64,000 bases of DNA from Sphingobacteriia bacterium (GCA_017304675.1 JAFKLS010000018.1:124001-188000); one strand, 5' to 3'; counted from the first letter of the stretch, positions 11,001 to 18,984 are shown. Numbers and translations: made by a program. The notes: a model not told the origin generated them from the letters alone.

Positions 11001-11427
11001 TCTCATTAATAATACGGCCGTGCACAGCAGGCGGAACCAACTCAGGAGCCTCTGCCGTGGTAACGATTGCTTTTTTCCGGAATACATTGATGTTTTTGTC
11101 CTTGATGGAAAAGCCAAGAGGCTGCGTAGCAAACAACTGGTTAAGCACCGTGAGCAAGGTTTCATGATGCACAGATAGGGTTACAGGTTTTGCTTCTTTA
11201 AGCAGGTCAACATCATAAAAGAAGACATAACCCGTTTGCTTCTTAATAGCCGAAAACACTTTGTCCAGCTGCGTTGCTTTTACATCCAGTGTAACCGTTT
11301 GGGAAAAGGTTCTGGCCGATAATTGCAGGCTGGCTGCGAAGAGTAAAATAGCTGTTAGTTTCATAACAAGCCGGGTTTGGTGAGGCAAAAGCTCATACAG
11401 AATTTTGCCAAAAGCAGTCAAAGTCAT
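8080..11427 (-). CDS. SusC/RagA-family TonB-dependent outer-membrane receptor with STN domain
   Basis: A 1115-residue outer-membrane importer. After a signal peptide (MKLTAILLFAASLQLSARTFSQ, starting at Met22) comes an STN domain (~50-110), which in this family contacts a FecR anti-sigma factor. A carboxypeptidase-D-like beta-sandwich follows (VHGRIINENGEPIAGVAI), then the plug with GRLPGVHIVQSNG and VDGVPYI, the SusC-typical DADATAIYGSRAANGAVIITTKKG block, and the barrel to a C-terminal VNLSL. The STN domain and the FecR gene upstream indicate that it also signals: substrate binding should free an ECF sigma factor. Gap to FecR is 118 bases, to SusD 30. Confidence 0.95.
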   Translation of the reverse strand: MTLTAFGKILYELLPHQTRLVMKLTAILLFAASLQLSARTFSQTVTLDVKATQLDKVFSAIKKQTGYVFFYDVDLLKEAKPVTLSVHHETLLTVLNQLFATQPLGFSIKDKNINVFRKKAIVTTAEAPELVPPAVHGRIINENGEPIAGVAIAIKGGKTIGLTNENGEFTLTNIPDNATLVFSAVNVETYEVLLTGRTELAFTMKTKVSILDEVQIGAYSRTSKRLQTGNVATLKGEELQKQVITNPLSGIEGRLPGVHIVQSNGLPGSGISVQVDGRNSIQAGNDPLYVVDGVPYISQLLRNYGNQLGTSGNTGQYQNGNPLSYINPADIESISVLKDADATAIYGSRAANGAVIITTKKGVAGAAKLDVNIRHGIGRVGHKLDLLNTQQYLQMRREALKNDGLAQAATDYDINGTWDTTRYTDWQKELIGGTSQQTDLNATLSGGTNNIQYLIGTTYHRETTVMPGNFSDNKGAVHFNINSSSANQRFHVELSGNYLVDNNLLPTGDLTTVARTLAPDAPALYNSDGSLNWAPNANGTSTWANPLAALNSTYQNKTTNLIANAIISYKLIPGLDIRSSFGYTNLWSNETQQIPLTASAPENRPIAVRRAFYNTTNISSWIIEPQVTYRKVFGKLKGEVLLGATIQQNNSNGQAFLGQGYLNDNVMKDIKSAGTVTADYSTASIYKYNAAFTRLNLNWADKYLLNLTGRRDYSSRFGTETRAHNFGSVGAAWLFSEEGFIKNQLRFLSHGKLRASYGTTGSDQIADYAYLNQWFPTAAGVPYQGMVGYFTNVLPNPYLQWEETRKFSAGFELGLLKDRIVIDLGYFHNRSSNQLLPYTLPFATGVSNIIENFPATVQNSGWELAVNTTNIKSKDLIWTTYANLTLPKNKLIDFPNLSSSSYASSLVVGESISIRKLFHLVGVDPTSGQYLFSTAAGGTSSLPSALTDNTVIADVAPKFYGGLGNTIKYKSFQLDVFFQFVKQNGLNYYYGSARPGRVNVNQPVSILDRWRQAGDNVGIQKVSSNTSISAQWTNASSLSDGGFADASYIRLKNVSLSWSLPATWTRKIHMQSVRVFLQGQNLLTITQYIGIDPETLNVNSLPPLRMITAGVNLSL

Positions 11428-11545
11428 AGCTTTGGTTTGTTGGGTTTAACAATAGTGCGTCCGTCAAGCCGCTTTATGTGAGACTCAAACTCATAGCCGG
11501 GATGTTAGTCGCATCCTGGTTTTTTATTGAGTACAGTTTTTATTT

Positions 11546-12667
11546 TCATTCTGTTATTATCAGCTTTCTTCCTTCTATCCGCGCTTCCACCTTTTGCTCC
11601 TTCAGTATCGCCAATACACCAGCTAAGGACAAGTTGCGATGGATTTCACCACCGAATTGACGCCGTGGTATTTTTCCTTCGTATACGATCTCTACGCCAT
11701 ACCAGCGCCCCAGTTGCCTGAGTGCTGTCGCGAGATCAACAGCATTGCCAAAGGAGAATAAACCGTTTTTCCATGCAACCGCCTGGTCCGTATCTGCTTC
11801 CGCTACTGCTCCGTTAAAAAATGCCTGTCCGGGTTTGAGGGTTTTAACTTTGTCCTTTTCACTCACCCTTACCGATCCTTCAATCAGCGTAGTCCTGGTA
11901 CCTGGTTCGTCCGGGTAGGCATTCACATTGAAAGCAGTACCGATATCCTCGATGGTCTGTGCACCCGCTTGAACCCTGAATGGTTGCGAAGCGTCGTGCT
12001 TTACTTCGAAATACACTTCCCCTGTGATCACGACCTCACGCAACTTACCAGTGAACCGTGTTGTGAAACTGATGCTGGACGAAGCATTGAGCCAGGCTTT
12101 GGTCTGGTCTGGCAACTCGATCAGCAAAGCGGGGCTGCCCACCGGGTTGCTCCAGTTATGCGTTTCGATCTTTTCGATATGGTCGCTGTAAACGATGAAA
12201 TTGCCGTCATTTTTGGTAACACCGGTAGTAGCCTCGGCACCATTGGCGATATTATCCAGCACCACCCGTTGTTCCCCATTAATGGTCAGCGTAGCTTTGT
12301 TTTTTACAGGCGCGAGCACATCTGTGGTAACGGCTGTTACCTGCGGGGCGGGTTGTTTTTGGGAAACAAGGAACCAGATCGCAGAACAAGCCAGGACTAG
12401 TACGGCAGCCGCCGCCCACCGGTAACGCCCAAAATAAAGTACCCTGTAAACATGCGGGATAGACCGTTCCATATCGACCCGTTCACGGATCTGCGCATAT
12501 AGCCGCTCTTTGAGCGCCTGCTCGTTTTGATCGTCGTTCCATTCAATGCTGGCCGGAAGCTGCTGGTTCGCCCATGCAAGTAAGGCCGCGTTTTCAGCCT
12601 CGGTAAGGGTACCCAGCAACTTTTTTTCCGCAAGTGCTGCTGCTTGTTCGGGGGTAAGAGAAGCCAT
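11546..12667 (-). CDS. FecR-family anti-sigma factor
   Basis: A 373-residue single-pass inner-membrane regulator. The cytoplasmic N-terminus (~1-80) would hold the sigma factor. Residues ~84-102 (WAAAAVLVLACSAIWFLV) form the membrane helix. The periplasmic part contains the FecR domain (LPDQTKAWLNASSSISF ... VYFEVKHDASQPFRVQAG ... GTAFNVNAYPDEPGTRTTLIEGSV) and a C-terminal DUF4974/STN-like domain. Its SusC partner follows on the same strand. The sigma gene that normally sits directly upstream is 2.2 kb away, at 14871-15428, behind an inverted gene. Confidence 0.93.
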   Translation of the reverse strand: MASLTPEQAAALAEKKLLGTLTEAENAALLAWANQQLPASIEWNDDQNEQALKERLYAQIRERVDMERSIPHVYRVLYFGRYRWAAAAVLVLACSAIWFLVSQKQPAPQVTAVTTDVLAPVKNKATLTINGEQRVVLDNIANGAEATTGVTKNDGNFIVYSDHIEKIETHNWSNPVGSPALLIELPDQTKAWLNASSSISFTTRFTGKLREVVITGEVYFEVKHDASQPFRVQAGAQTIEDIGTAFNVNAYPDEPGTRTTLIEGSVRVSEKDKVKTLKPGQAFFNGAVAEADTDQAVAWKNGLFSFGNAVDLATALRQLGRWYGVEIVYEGKIPRRQFGGEIHRNLSLAGVLAILKEQKVEARIEGRKLIITE

Positions 12668-12757
12668 AGATCAGTTCGCTTTACTATATAGAGGGGTAAA
12701 AAGTGACCAATGCATTACAACGGTCAAAAAAATATTTTCGCCAATCCTACGCCATTA

Positions 12758-12788
12758 TTTGTGGAAACTAAATATCTTAGTAAGTTTA
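12758..12788 (+). promoter_or_regulatory. Bacteroidetes-type promoter for the GHKL gene
   Basis: TTTG at 12758-12761 and TAAGTTTA at 12781-12788 are separated by 19 bases. This matches the Bacteroidetes housekeeping consensus TTTG-N19-TAnnTTTG in all but one position. The ATG lies 30 bases further on at 12818. It suggests that the GHKL gene is expressed on its own, not from the carbohydrate operon. Confidence 0.5.
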
Positions 12789-12817
12789 CTGCTCGGTAAT
12801 TAAACCTGCCGCAAGAC

Positions 12818-14863
12818 ATGAAACGTAAATTCTCTGCCAGTTCCAGGCTGATCAATGAACTTTTTACGCAATACCAAAGCACGTTTCTTGCATTCTGCGA
12901 ACTCATTAATAACTGCATCCAGGCTGGGGCAAAAAACATCCGCATCAGCATAGATTACGCGAAAGAATCTGAACTGTTCCCGACATTGGTCAAAAAGATC
13001 GTTGTCAGGGATGATGGTCACGGTGTACATGAAAAACAGATCAACAGGAAAATATTGGACATCGGTGACTCGGATAAAAAAGGGGGTAAAGGCATTGGAA
13101 GGTTCGCCGCACTCCAGATTGGCGGTAAGGTTCACATTGAAACCGTTGGCTTTGATAATGAGAATGGCGGATTTTCCAAAATGACGATCCCGTTATTTGA
13201 GAATACGTTTAGTGCCAACGCCAAGATCAATGATCTTGAAATCGAGACCAAAGAATCTGTATTAAACGGCAAACACGAAACCTATTATCAGGTTACGATT
13301 GAAAACTTGTACGATGCAACCGTGACAGGTAAAAACGCTAAGCGGAGGATTTCAGAGAAATTACTGAAAGCCAATATTGCCAATTCCATTTTCGAGCGTT
13401 ATCCCATTCCCATATTTACCAGATCGATTAATTTTTACATCAACGGCAAATACATTGAACCCAATGATTTTGTGATCGGCGAACCTGAAAAGCAAACGAT
13501 TGATTTTACAGATAAGAAGGGGGACAATCATAACATCCAGTTTACCTTCATTAACCTCACATCCAATTTCGACCGCATCAAGATATTCCTGACCACAAAG
13601 AACGCAGGAATTGATACCATCGTAAGTGGTTTTGAATACGATGCCGAATGGCTTAGCCCCAAGATCGGAAGCTGGTTTGTCTACATACACATGGATGGTT
13701 TGCCCACCGATATGTACCGTAACCTTGACCTAGATGGCATGGATGATTCAGCCGCACTCTTTAAAGGGTTTGTAAAAGAAGTGCTGAATAATTTCTTCAA
13801 AGCGAAGAACAAGGAGTATGACGATTTTTCACAAAAACTGAAGAACGACGATTACTATCCCTACAAGGAAAAATCTAAAATAACATCGAAATCAAAAGTG
13901 GTTTTGTTCGATAAGCTTGCCTTCCTGGTAGAAGAAAAATACAGCCTGATCAACAACAACAACAAGCTGCGCGAGATCATTTACCCGCTGATCGATAAAA
14001 CAATTTCAGGTGGCGAGTTGGATAACATTCTGAAAAAAATACTGCACCTCGAAAACAAATACATCAAGAAATTCAATGAACTGCTGGAACGTTCGGAAAT
14101 GGAAGACATCATCGAGTTTTCTGAAAAAGTATCACAGAAAATGATTGATGTGGCGTTTCTCGAAAGGATTACGCTTGCCAAAATAAAAGACCATGTGCAG
14201 GAAAGAAAAGACCTGCACAAAGTGCTGGAAAAAATGCTCTGGATATTCGGGGAACGCTACCTAGAAAATACGAAACTCTTATCCGATACCAATCTCGAAA
14301 ACAACCTAAAAGAGCTGCGAAAGCAAACCCTTGCTTACAAGGCTTCCGCATCGGACGATAACATCAATGAGGGAATCGACAAGAAACTGAAAACCATCAC
14401 TGACCTTTTTCTATACAGCGAAAAAATCATTGACGAGAAAAAACGGGAAGTACTGATTGTGGAACTGAAAGCGCCCAAAGTGAAATTAAGTCCCAAAGAA
14501 CTTGATCAGGTAATGGGCTATGCTAATGATATTGAAACCAAAGATTTCTTTTCAAACAACATTCATTTTCATATCGTGCTGATCGGTTCCAGTATCAGCG
14601 ACAAAGCCCGTTTTCGGATCAAAGGCCAGCAAAAAGGAAAAGACGATCCCTATTACTTTTTTGAGAACGAAACAGGTAATATTCGTATATCCGTTATGAA
14701 ATGGGCCGACCTGCTTGAAAACAACAAACGCAAGTTGAAATATATGTCGGCGCAGTTGAAGACAAAGGATATCTCGATACAGGAACGGATTGAGAAGGAT
14801 TTCAGCGAAATTGAGTTTAAAAAAGTACGCTCATTCCTTCGTACAGTTTCGATCCAGGATTGA
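12818..14863 (+). CDS. GHKL ATPase fused to a C-terminal restriction-nuclease-like domain (MORC/MutL-like)
   Basis: A 681-residue protein. Residues ~15-200 form a Hsp90/MutL-type ATPase: N box Glu28...Asn32 in CELINNC, DDGHG at 65-69, and glycine box GGKGIG at 89-94. No histidine phospho-acceptor domain precedes it, so it is not a sensor kinase. A long middle region, partly coiled coil, leads to a C-terminal block with VLIVELKAP (Glu549, Lys551) followed by a conserved-looking Q..MGYA. This resembles the ExK strand and following helix of PD-(D/E)XK nucleases. GHKL-nuclease fusions of the bacterial paraMORC type are associated with restriction and phage defence (established knowledge); this assignment is mine. 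Transcription runs opposite to its neighbours, and its end converges 7 bases from the sigma gene. Confidence 0.7.
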   Translation: MKRKFSASSRLINELFTQYQSTFLAFCELINNCIQAGAKNIRISIDYAKESELFPTLVKKIVVRDDGHGVHEKQINRKILDIGDSDKKGGKGIGRFAALQIGGKVHIETVGFDNENGGFSKMTIPLFENTFSANAKINDLEIETKESVLNGKHETYYQVTIENLYDATVTGKNAKRRISEKLLKANIANSIFERYPIPIFTRSINFYINGKYIEPNDFVIGEPEKQTIDFTDKKGDNHNIQFTFINLTSNFDRIKIFLTTKNAGIDTIVSGFEYDAEWLSPKIGSWFVYIHMDGLPTDMYRNLDLDGMDDSAALFKGFVKEVLNNFFKAKNKEYDDFSQKLKNDDYYPYKEKSKITSKSKVVLFDKLAFLVEEKYSLINNNNKLREIIYPLIDKTISGGELDNILKKILHLENKYIKKFNELLERSEMEDIIEFSEKVSQKMIDVAFLERITLAKIKDHVQERKDLHKVLEKMLWIFGERYLENTKLLSDTNLENNLKELRKQTLAYKASASDDNINEGIDKKLKTITDLFLYSEKIIDEKKREVLIVELKAPKVKLSPKELDQVMGYANDIETKDFFSNNIHFHIVLIGSSISDKARFRIKGQQKGKDDPYYFFENETGNIRISVMKWADLLENNKRKLKYMSAQLKTKDISIQERIEKDFSEIEFKKVRSFLRTVSIQD

Positions 14864-14870
14864 TCCAGGT

Positions 14871-15428
14871 CTACAGCAGGAAAAAACTGTTCAGCGATGT
14901 TTTCAGTTTTTTTAGCGCACGGTGTTTCTGCGTTCGCACTGTATTGACGGAAAGATCCAATTCATCTGCTATCTGCTGGTCGCTTAAACCTTCTTCGCGG
15001 CTAAGGCGAAAGATCAGTTGGCATTGTTCAGGCAGTTCACTGACCGCCGCTTCCAGTTCTTTTTGTAGCGCCTCAAATTGCAGGTATTCCCTTGTCGAAT
15101 CATCCGCTGTCTCCATTGGACTAAGATCGGTTGTTATTTCGTGTGATCGTTTGGCTTCGGCGAGTCGTTTAAAACAAGCGTATTGCAGCATCGCCGAAAG
15201 GTAAGACGCAACTGTTTTTTCAAACTTTATAGTAGCCGCTTTTTTCCAAAGGGTAACAAAAACATCCTGAACTACTTCTTCTGCCTCTACAGAACTGTTT
15301 AACAAGACTTTAGCCCGCGACAATAACCGTATCCAATAACGGTCATACAACTCCGCAAATGCGGCTTCCCCATCGGAAGCGATCAGGCGCACAAGCGTGC
15401 CATCGTCGTATGTACAGTAGGATTTCAT
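14871..15428 (-). CDS. ECF-type RNA polymerase sigma factor, probable partner of the FecR at 11546-12667
   Basis: A 185-residue ECF sigma factor with region 2 at about 20-85 (FAELYDRYWIRLLSRAK ... EAEEVVQDVFVTLWKK) and region 4 at about 115-175 (LPEQCQLIFRLSREEGLSDQQIA, NTVRTQKHRALKKL). The strand and order relative to FecR and SusC are those of a classical sigma-FecR-SusC signalling locus. The GHKL gene sits between sigma and FecR on the other strand. Its stop is only 7 bases from the GHKL stop, so transcripts converge and could interfere. Confidence 0.92.
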   Translation of the reverse strand: MKSYCTYDDGTLVRLIASDGEAAFAELYDRYWIRLLSRAKVLLNSSVEAEEVVQDVFVTLWKKAATIKFEKTVASYLSAMLQYACFKRLAEAKRSHEITTDLSPMETADDSTREYLQFEALQKELEAAVSELPEQCQLIFRLSREEGLSDQQIADELDLSVNTVRTQKHRALKKLKTSLNSFFLL

Positions 15429-15552
15429 GGGGGGATAATGAAGACCTTATCACCTGCTAAATGTAATTGAAAAATAATTATAAGTTAACAGTTGTTCGTT
15501 TAAAAGGCCGTTTATTGGCTTTAAACGCTGCTTTTGGTCTTATTTTGTCGCT

Positions 15553-16416
15553 ATGACGATAACGCATTCCTTAAAAGATTTACGGCAGTACCACCGCGAG
15601 GCCAGTAACTTCTTCGCCGCAGAACTAACCATGCTCAAAGAAGTGCTTCCATTGATTACGGATGAAAAACAGGCAAAGATCAGCATATTGTTAATGAGCG
15701 CCGGGCAGACTGGCGCCGCGTTGCTGCAACTGGCAAGCCAGACGGATGTTTTTACAGATGAATCTACTATGCTCGCCCGTTCCTTCATAGAAAAACTGAC
15801 CAACTTCTGTTATCTCTGCGTTTGTGATGAACAGGAATACAAACGGTTCTTGTTGCATCCTATCTACAAGCAATACCATTTGACCGGCAATATCAATTGG
15901 GAGGACAATATCGAAAACTATAATGCCTATATCAAAGAGAAGGAAAACGAACAGAAAAGATTAAAACAGATACCACTGGTACAGGAAGCATTGGCACTTT
16001 TTTCAGAAACTAAAAGCAATCTCAACTGGACGAAGAAAACCATCAGCGAACGCATAAAGGCCTTACAGGATTGGGGTAAAATGCTGGATGTGTTTTTCTT
16101 TATCAACAAGGATTACCTCTACTCCAAAGCATCCGAAGCATTACACGGCTCTTTATTCGGCTGCGGCTATGAATTGGGCTTTGACCACTATAAATACAAT
16201 GAATCAGACCCGGAGTACATCGATAAAAAACTGTATCGTCAAAGCACCTCATTGTTGATTCACCTGGGTTTCCTGATCCACGAGACCTTTACTGTGCTGC
16301 AATACACCAATGCAATAACGGAGTTATGGGACTATTCTTACGAGAACAGGAACAATGCGTTCGGGTTGTTGTACCACGTGCTTGAAAAGAAAATGCCGGG
16401 TAAGAAAAAAGAATAA
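15553..16416 (+). CDS. DUF5677-like helical protein of unknown function, first gene of a four-gene cassette
   Basis: A 287-residue all-alpha soluble protein with no signal peptide. The arrangement of FIEKLTNFCYLC near residue 77 and YSKASEALHGSLFG near residue 195 resembles DUF5677-type proteins, a family often found in accessory regions. I cannot assign a reaction. The upstream 120 bases separate it from the divergent sigma gene and must carry its promoter. Downstream, the single-TM gene follows after 33 bases, or 12 bases if that gene uses a TTG start. That supports a plus-strand operon through 18984. Confidence 0.6.
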   Translation: MTITHSLKDLRQYHREASNFFAAELTMLKEVLPLITDEKQAKISILLMSAGQTGAALLQLASQTDVFTDESTMLARSFIEKLTNFCYLCVCDEQEYKRFLLHPIYKQYHLTGNINWEDNIENYNAYIKEKENEQKRLKQIPLVQEALALFSETKSNLNWTKKTISERIKALQDWGKMLDVFFFINKDYLYSKASEALHGSLFGCGYELGFDHYKYNESDPEYIDKKLYRQSTSLLIHLGFLIHETFTVLQYTNAITELWDYSYENRNNAFGLLYHVLEKKMPGKKKE

Positions 16417-16449
16417 ACAGGGATACATTTGAATAAAACAAATTCGCAC

Positions 16450-16968
16450 ATGATAATTGCTGTACTTTCTTTAACGGTCTCCGCTGCTGCTTTTTTCTTT
16501 ACGGTTATGATCTACCGGAAACGGCGGACGTTTGAAAATGAGAATCATTTTTTCCAGTACAAACTGCAACAGTACGGGACGATCATTGAAACGGTATCGC
16601 AATTGCTGGAATTAATGCACAGGAATTTTTACGATTTACTCTATGAGGTGATAGACGGCCCGGATGATGAGGTCGTCAATGAGATACAGGAAGAGATTGA
16701 TAAAAAGATGATGGAACTTCGCGTGATACTGCACAAAGGATGTGCATTTATCCCGCAGAAAATAATTGATGGGCTGGATGAACTCTATGACCACATCATA
16801 GATACACAGGCCTGCCTGGAAAAACAGGAACCCGGTAAAGCAGAACTGGAAAAAGCAATCGACAGGATTGATCCCTTAACGGATGAATTGGAAAATGTCA
16901 TTAACGAAATGCGTAGCGACCTCGGCATCGAAAATATAGATATGCGGCTAAAGAAACGGGCTATATAA
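16450..16968 (+). CDS. Single-TM protein with cytoplasmic helical domain and C-terminal MRxDLG motif
   Basis: About 172 residues. An N-terminal membrane helix (MIIAVLSLTVSAAAFFFTVMI) is followed by basic residues (YRKRR) and then an acidic, heptad-rich helical domain. The C-terminal part contains EMRSDLGI. I chose the ATG at 16450; a TTG at 16429 with GGGA a few bases before it would add seven residues. The other single-TM protein of this cassette (18568-18984) ends with a similar AMRKDLYG, so the two may belong to one family. Function unknown; it could be a membrane-bound effector or anchor for the nuclease encoded next. Confidence 0.6.
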   Translation: MIIAVLSLTVSAAAFFFTVMIYRKRRTFENENHFFQYKLQQYGTIIETVSQLLELMHRNFYDLLYEVIDGPDDEVVNEIQEEIDKKMMELRVILHKGCAFIPQKIIDGLDELYDHIIDTQACLEKQEPGKAELEKAIDRIDPLTDELENVINEMRSDLGIENIDMRLKKRAI

Positions 16969-17077
16969 ATAAGCTGCCTAATTCTATAAAAGTGGAACAA
17001 CTCAAAACTGTGCTATGAGTAGCCTGTTAGGAATAGTATATTTATATTTCTTTTCTTTCACGATCAATTATTGTTAT

Positions 17078-18565
17078 ATGGGTTTATATGTTCAGTCATT
17101 GGATAGCCTGCCGAAGGATCAGCACAGGGACTACTATATCTACCTGCTGGATTATGGATGGGATGAACCATTGGGCGAGGCTCTTTTTAAAAATGTCGGC
17201 AGGATGGCCGAGATCGCCGAACAAAGCAACGCCGTGGTGATTCACAGCAGCAACCGGGTACATTTTGCCGACCAGGTACTCTCATGGCATCATGTCAATG
17301 GTGATAATGCCGAGCAACTGCTACCGGCAATACTCATCACCAACAGGAATCCACATGTTTTCAGGGAATGTTATTCAGAAATTACAGGCCCGGTAGAACA
17401 GGGATTAAAATTGGTACTGATCCCGCTAAGGAAATTTTGTAAAACCACAACGGAGGTTGCCGCACTGATCGAACGGTTGTTTGCAGACATACAAACCGGA
17501 AAGGAATTGGCTGCATTTCGAATCGGGAAAAAGGTAAGAAAAGGTGCACGAGCAATGGCCGATGCACTGGTGTTGGAACCTTCACAAAAAGATAAAAGCG
17601 TTACGCTGGAAGAGATCGTTGAATTTATCAAAGGAACAACAAAAACTTCCGGTCATACGACCTTATTGCCCAAAACGGTTCACCCGATACATTTCGAGGA
17701 TTTCAGCGGCCAGCAGTTTGAATGGTTGACGTTTGCCTACCTGCAGAAAATAAAACAATGGGATTCCCTGCAATGGTTGGGGCAAACCGGCTATGACAAG
17801 GGAAGGGATATATGGGGCGTTTTTGGAAAAGAAACATATTGCTATCAATGCGCTAACTTTCAAAAACTGACGGCCAAAAAAGCGACGGATGATATAGATA
17901 AACTTCACAAACAGGGTAAGCTACCGGATTACTTTATCGTTGTTAGCGGCGGCACAGTAACACCCAAAACCAGGGACAGCATTGTGAACTATGGTGTTTC
18001 CAAGGGCTTCCGCAATGTAGAAGTATGGAGCGGCAGGGAACTCGAAGAAAAACTTCGGGTATCCGCGCCGAATATATTGCAGCGTTTCATCGAAGGGCAG
18101 GCATTCCCAGAAAACAAGGCAGTCGATACAGTTCAAAGGGACGAAGAAATTACACACCAGCTTTTTGAATGCTTTGACAGGCCTGCTTTTACCACTCATT
18201 TCCGACAGGAGGTTAACATACCTGATTTTGAAAAGGCCATTACAGATACCATCGAAGTATTGAATACCGGCGTACACCGTCTACGAGATGGCACTCTTAT
18301 CAGGAGAATATCTTCCAGGCACAGCGTTTCAGACAATACATTGAAAAATAAACTCGCAGAACTGGCCCGGCAGGTGACCGGATTGCGGGATACTTTTGTG
18401 CAACTGAAACGGGCAAAGGAAATCAGACCCTGTGGCTGTGACCAGGACGATTGCCCTGTCTGGTTTTTTACTGATGATGCTGCCGAGCAGATGGATGGGC
18501 TTCGTCGAAACATATTTAAACAGTTAAGAGAAATCCATCCCAATTTTAACCTTAAATTCAATTGA
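17078..18565 (+). CDS. Mrr-like restriction endonuclease domain protein with unknown N-terminal domain
   Basis: The start is set at 17078 (MGLYVQSLDSL); an upstream ATG at 17015 would add 21 hydrophobic residues that look out of place. Residues ~10-150 form an alpha/beta domain (YYIYLLDYGW ... ILITNRNPHVF) I do not recognise, possibly a sensor. Residues ~205-320 resemble the Mrr nuclease fold: EWLTFAYLQ, then GYDKGRDIWG with Asp244, then CYQCANF, and HKQGKLPDYFIVVSGG. The expected QxK lysine after Gln257 reads alanine here, so the site is either unusual or inactive. The C-terminal ~150 residues are helical with a Cys cluster (PCGCDQDDCPVW). It lies third in the cassette. Confidence 0.7.
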   Translation: MGLYVQSLDSLPKDQHRDYYIYLLDYGWDEPLGEALFKNVGRMAEIAEQSNAVVIHSSNRVHFADQVLSWHHVNGDNAEQLLPAILITNRNPHVFRECYSEITGPVEQGLKLVLIPLRKFCKTTTEVAALIERLFADIQTGKELAAFRIGKKVRKGARAMADALVLEPSQKDKSVTLEEIVEFIKGTTKTSGHTTLLPKTVHPIHFEDFSGQQFEWLTFAYLQKIKQWDSLQWLGQTGYDKGRDIWGVFGKETYCYQCANFQKLTAKKATDDIDKLHKQGKLPDYFIVVSGGTVTPKTRDSIVNYGVSKGFRNVEVWSGRELEEKLRVSAPNILQRFIEGQAFPENKAVDTVQRDEEITHQLFECFDRPAFTTHFRQEVNIPDFEKAITDTIEVLNTGVHRLRDGTLIRRISSRHSVSDNTLKNKLAELARQVTGLRDTFVQLKRAKEIRPCGCDQDDCPVWFFTDDAAEQMDGLRRNIFKQLREIHPNFNLKFN

Positions 18566-18567
18566 TC

Positions 18568-18984
18568 ATGTTGTACCAGGATATTATTTCTGCGGTTGGC
18601 CTGATAGGCGTTGGTGCGATCTTGAAAAGTATTATCGACCTGCGACTTAAAAAACGCGAAGTGCAGAACCAGGCACAGCACGAGTTCAAAGACAAACGGT
18701 ACAAGGTCATTGTTTTACTGGCCTATTCAATGCTTGACTTCGATAAAAACAAAGCTGAACTACACAAACACAGTCGCATGTTTGAAACTTCAGAACAGTT
18801 ACTTGACGAATTAAAAGTGGAAAGAACTAACATGATCCTTTTCGCATCGGACAAAGTGATCCTCGCTATCAATCAGTTTATCCTATCTCCCGATGAAGAC
18901 AATTTCCATATACTTGTCATTGCTATGCGAAAAGACCTGTACGGACTAAATACAAAACTGAATCCTGCAACTTTGAAATTTTAG
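18568..18984 (+). CDS. Single-TM protein with cytoplasmic helical domain, last gene of the cassette
   Basis: 138 residues from the ATG at 18568, two bases after the nuclease stop; a TTG at 18562 would overlap that stop. An N-terminal membrane helix (ISAVGLIGVGAILKSII) is followed by a basic stretch (DLRLKKRE) and a cytoplasmic helical domain containing KRYKVIVLLAYSML, LILFASD-like and ending near AMRKDLYG. The layout parallels that of the second gene of the cassette. Small membrane proteins paired with nucleases or sensors are common in bacterial defence operons, but no function is established for this one. Confidence 0.6.
   Translation: MLYQDIISAVGLIGVGAILKSIIDLRLKKREVQNQAQHEFKDKRYKVIVLLAYSMLDFDKNKAELHKHSRMFETSEQLLDELKVERTNMILFASDKVILAINQFILSPDEDNFHILVIAMRKDLYGLNTKLNPATLKF

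Noticed and set aside
12818..14863. GHKL gene as a sensor histidine kinase
   Set aside because: The ATPase fold lies at the extreme N-terminus, there is no phospho-acceptor domain before it, and the C-terminus has a nuclease-like ExK block.
15505..15530. Hairpin TTTAAAAGGCC/GGCTTTAAA upstream of the four-gene cassette as a terminator or riboswitch
   Set aside because: The arms are imperfect, and it lies between divergent starts where a terminator is not expected.
17015..17077. Membrane anchor at the N-terminus of the Mrr-like nuclease
   Set aside because: The 21 hydrophobic residues before Met at 17078 come from an AT-rich, promoter-like stretch; the internal start is preferred, though not proven.
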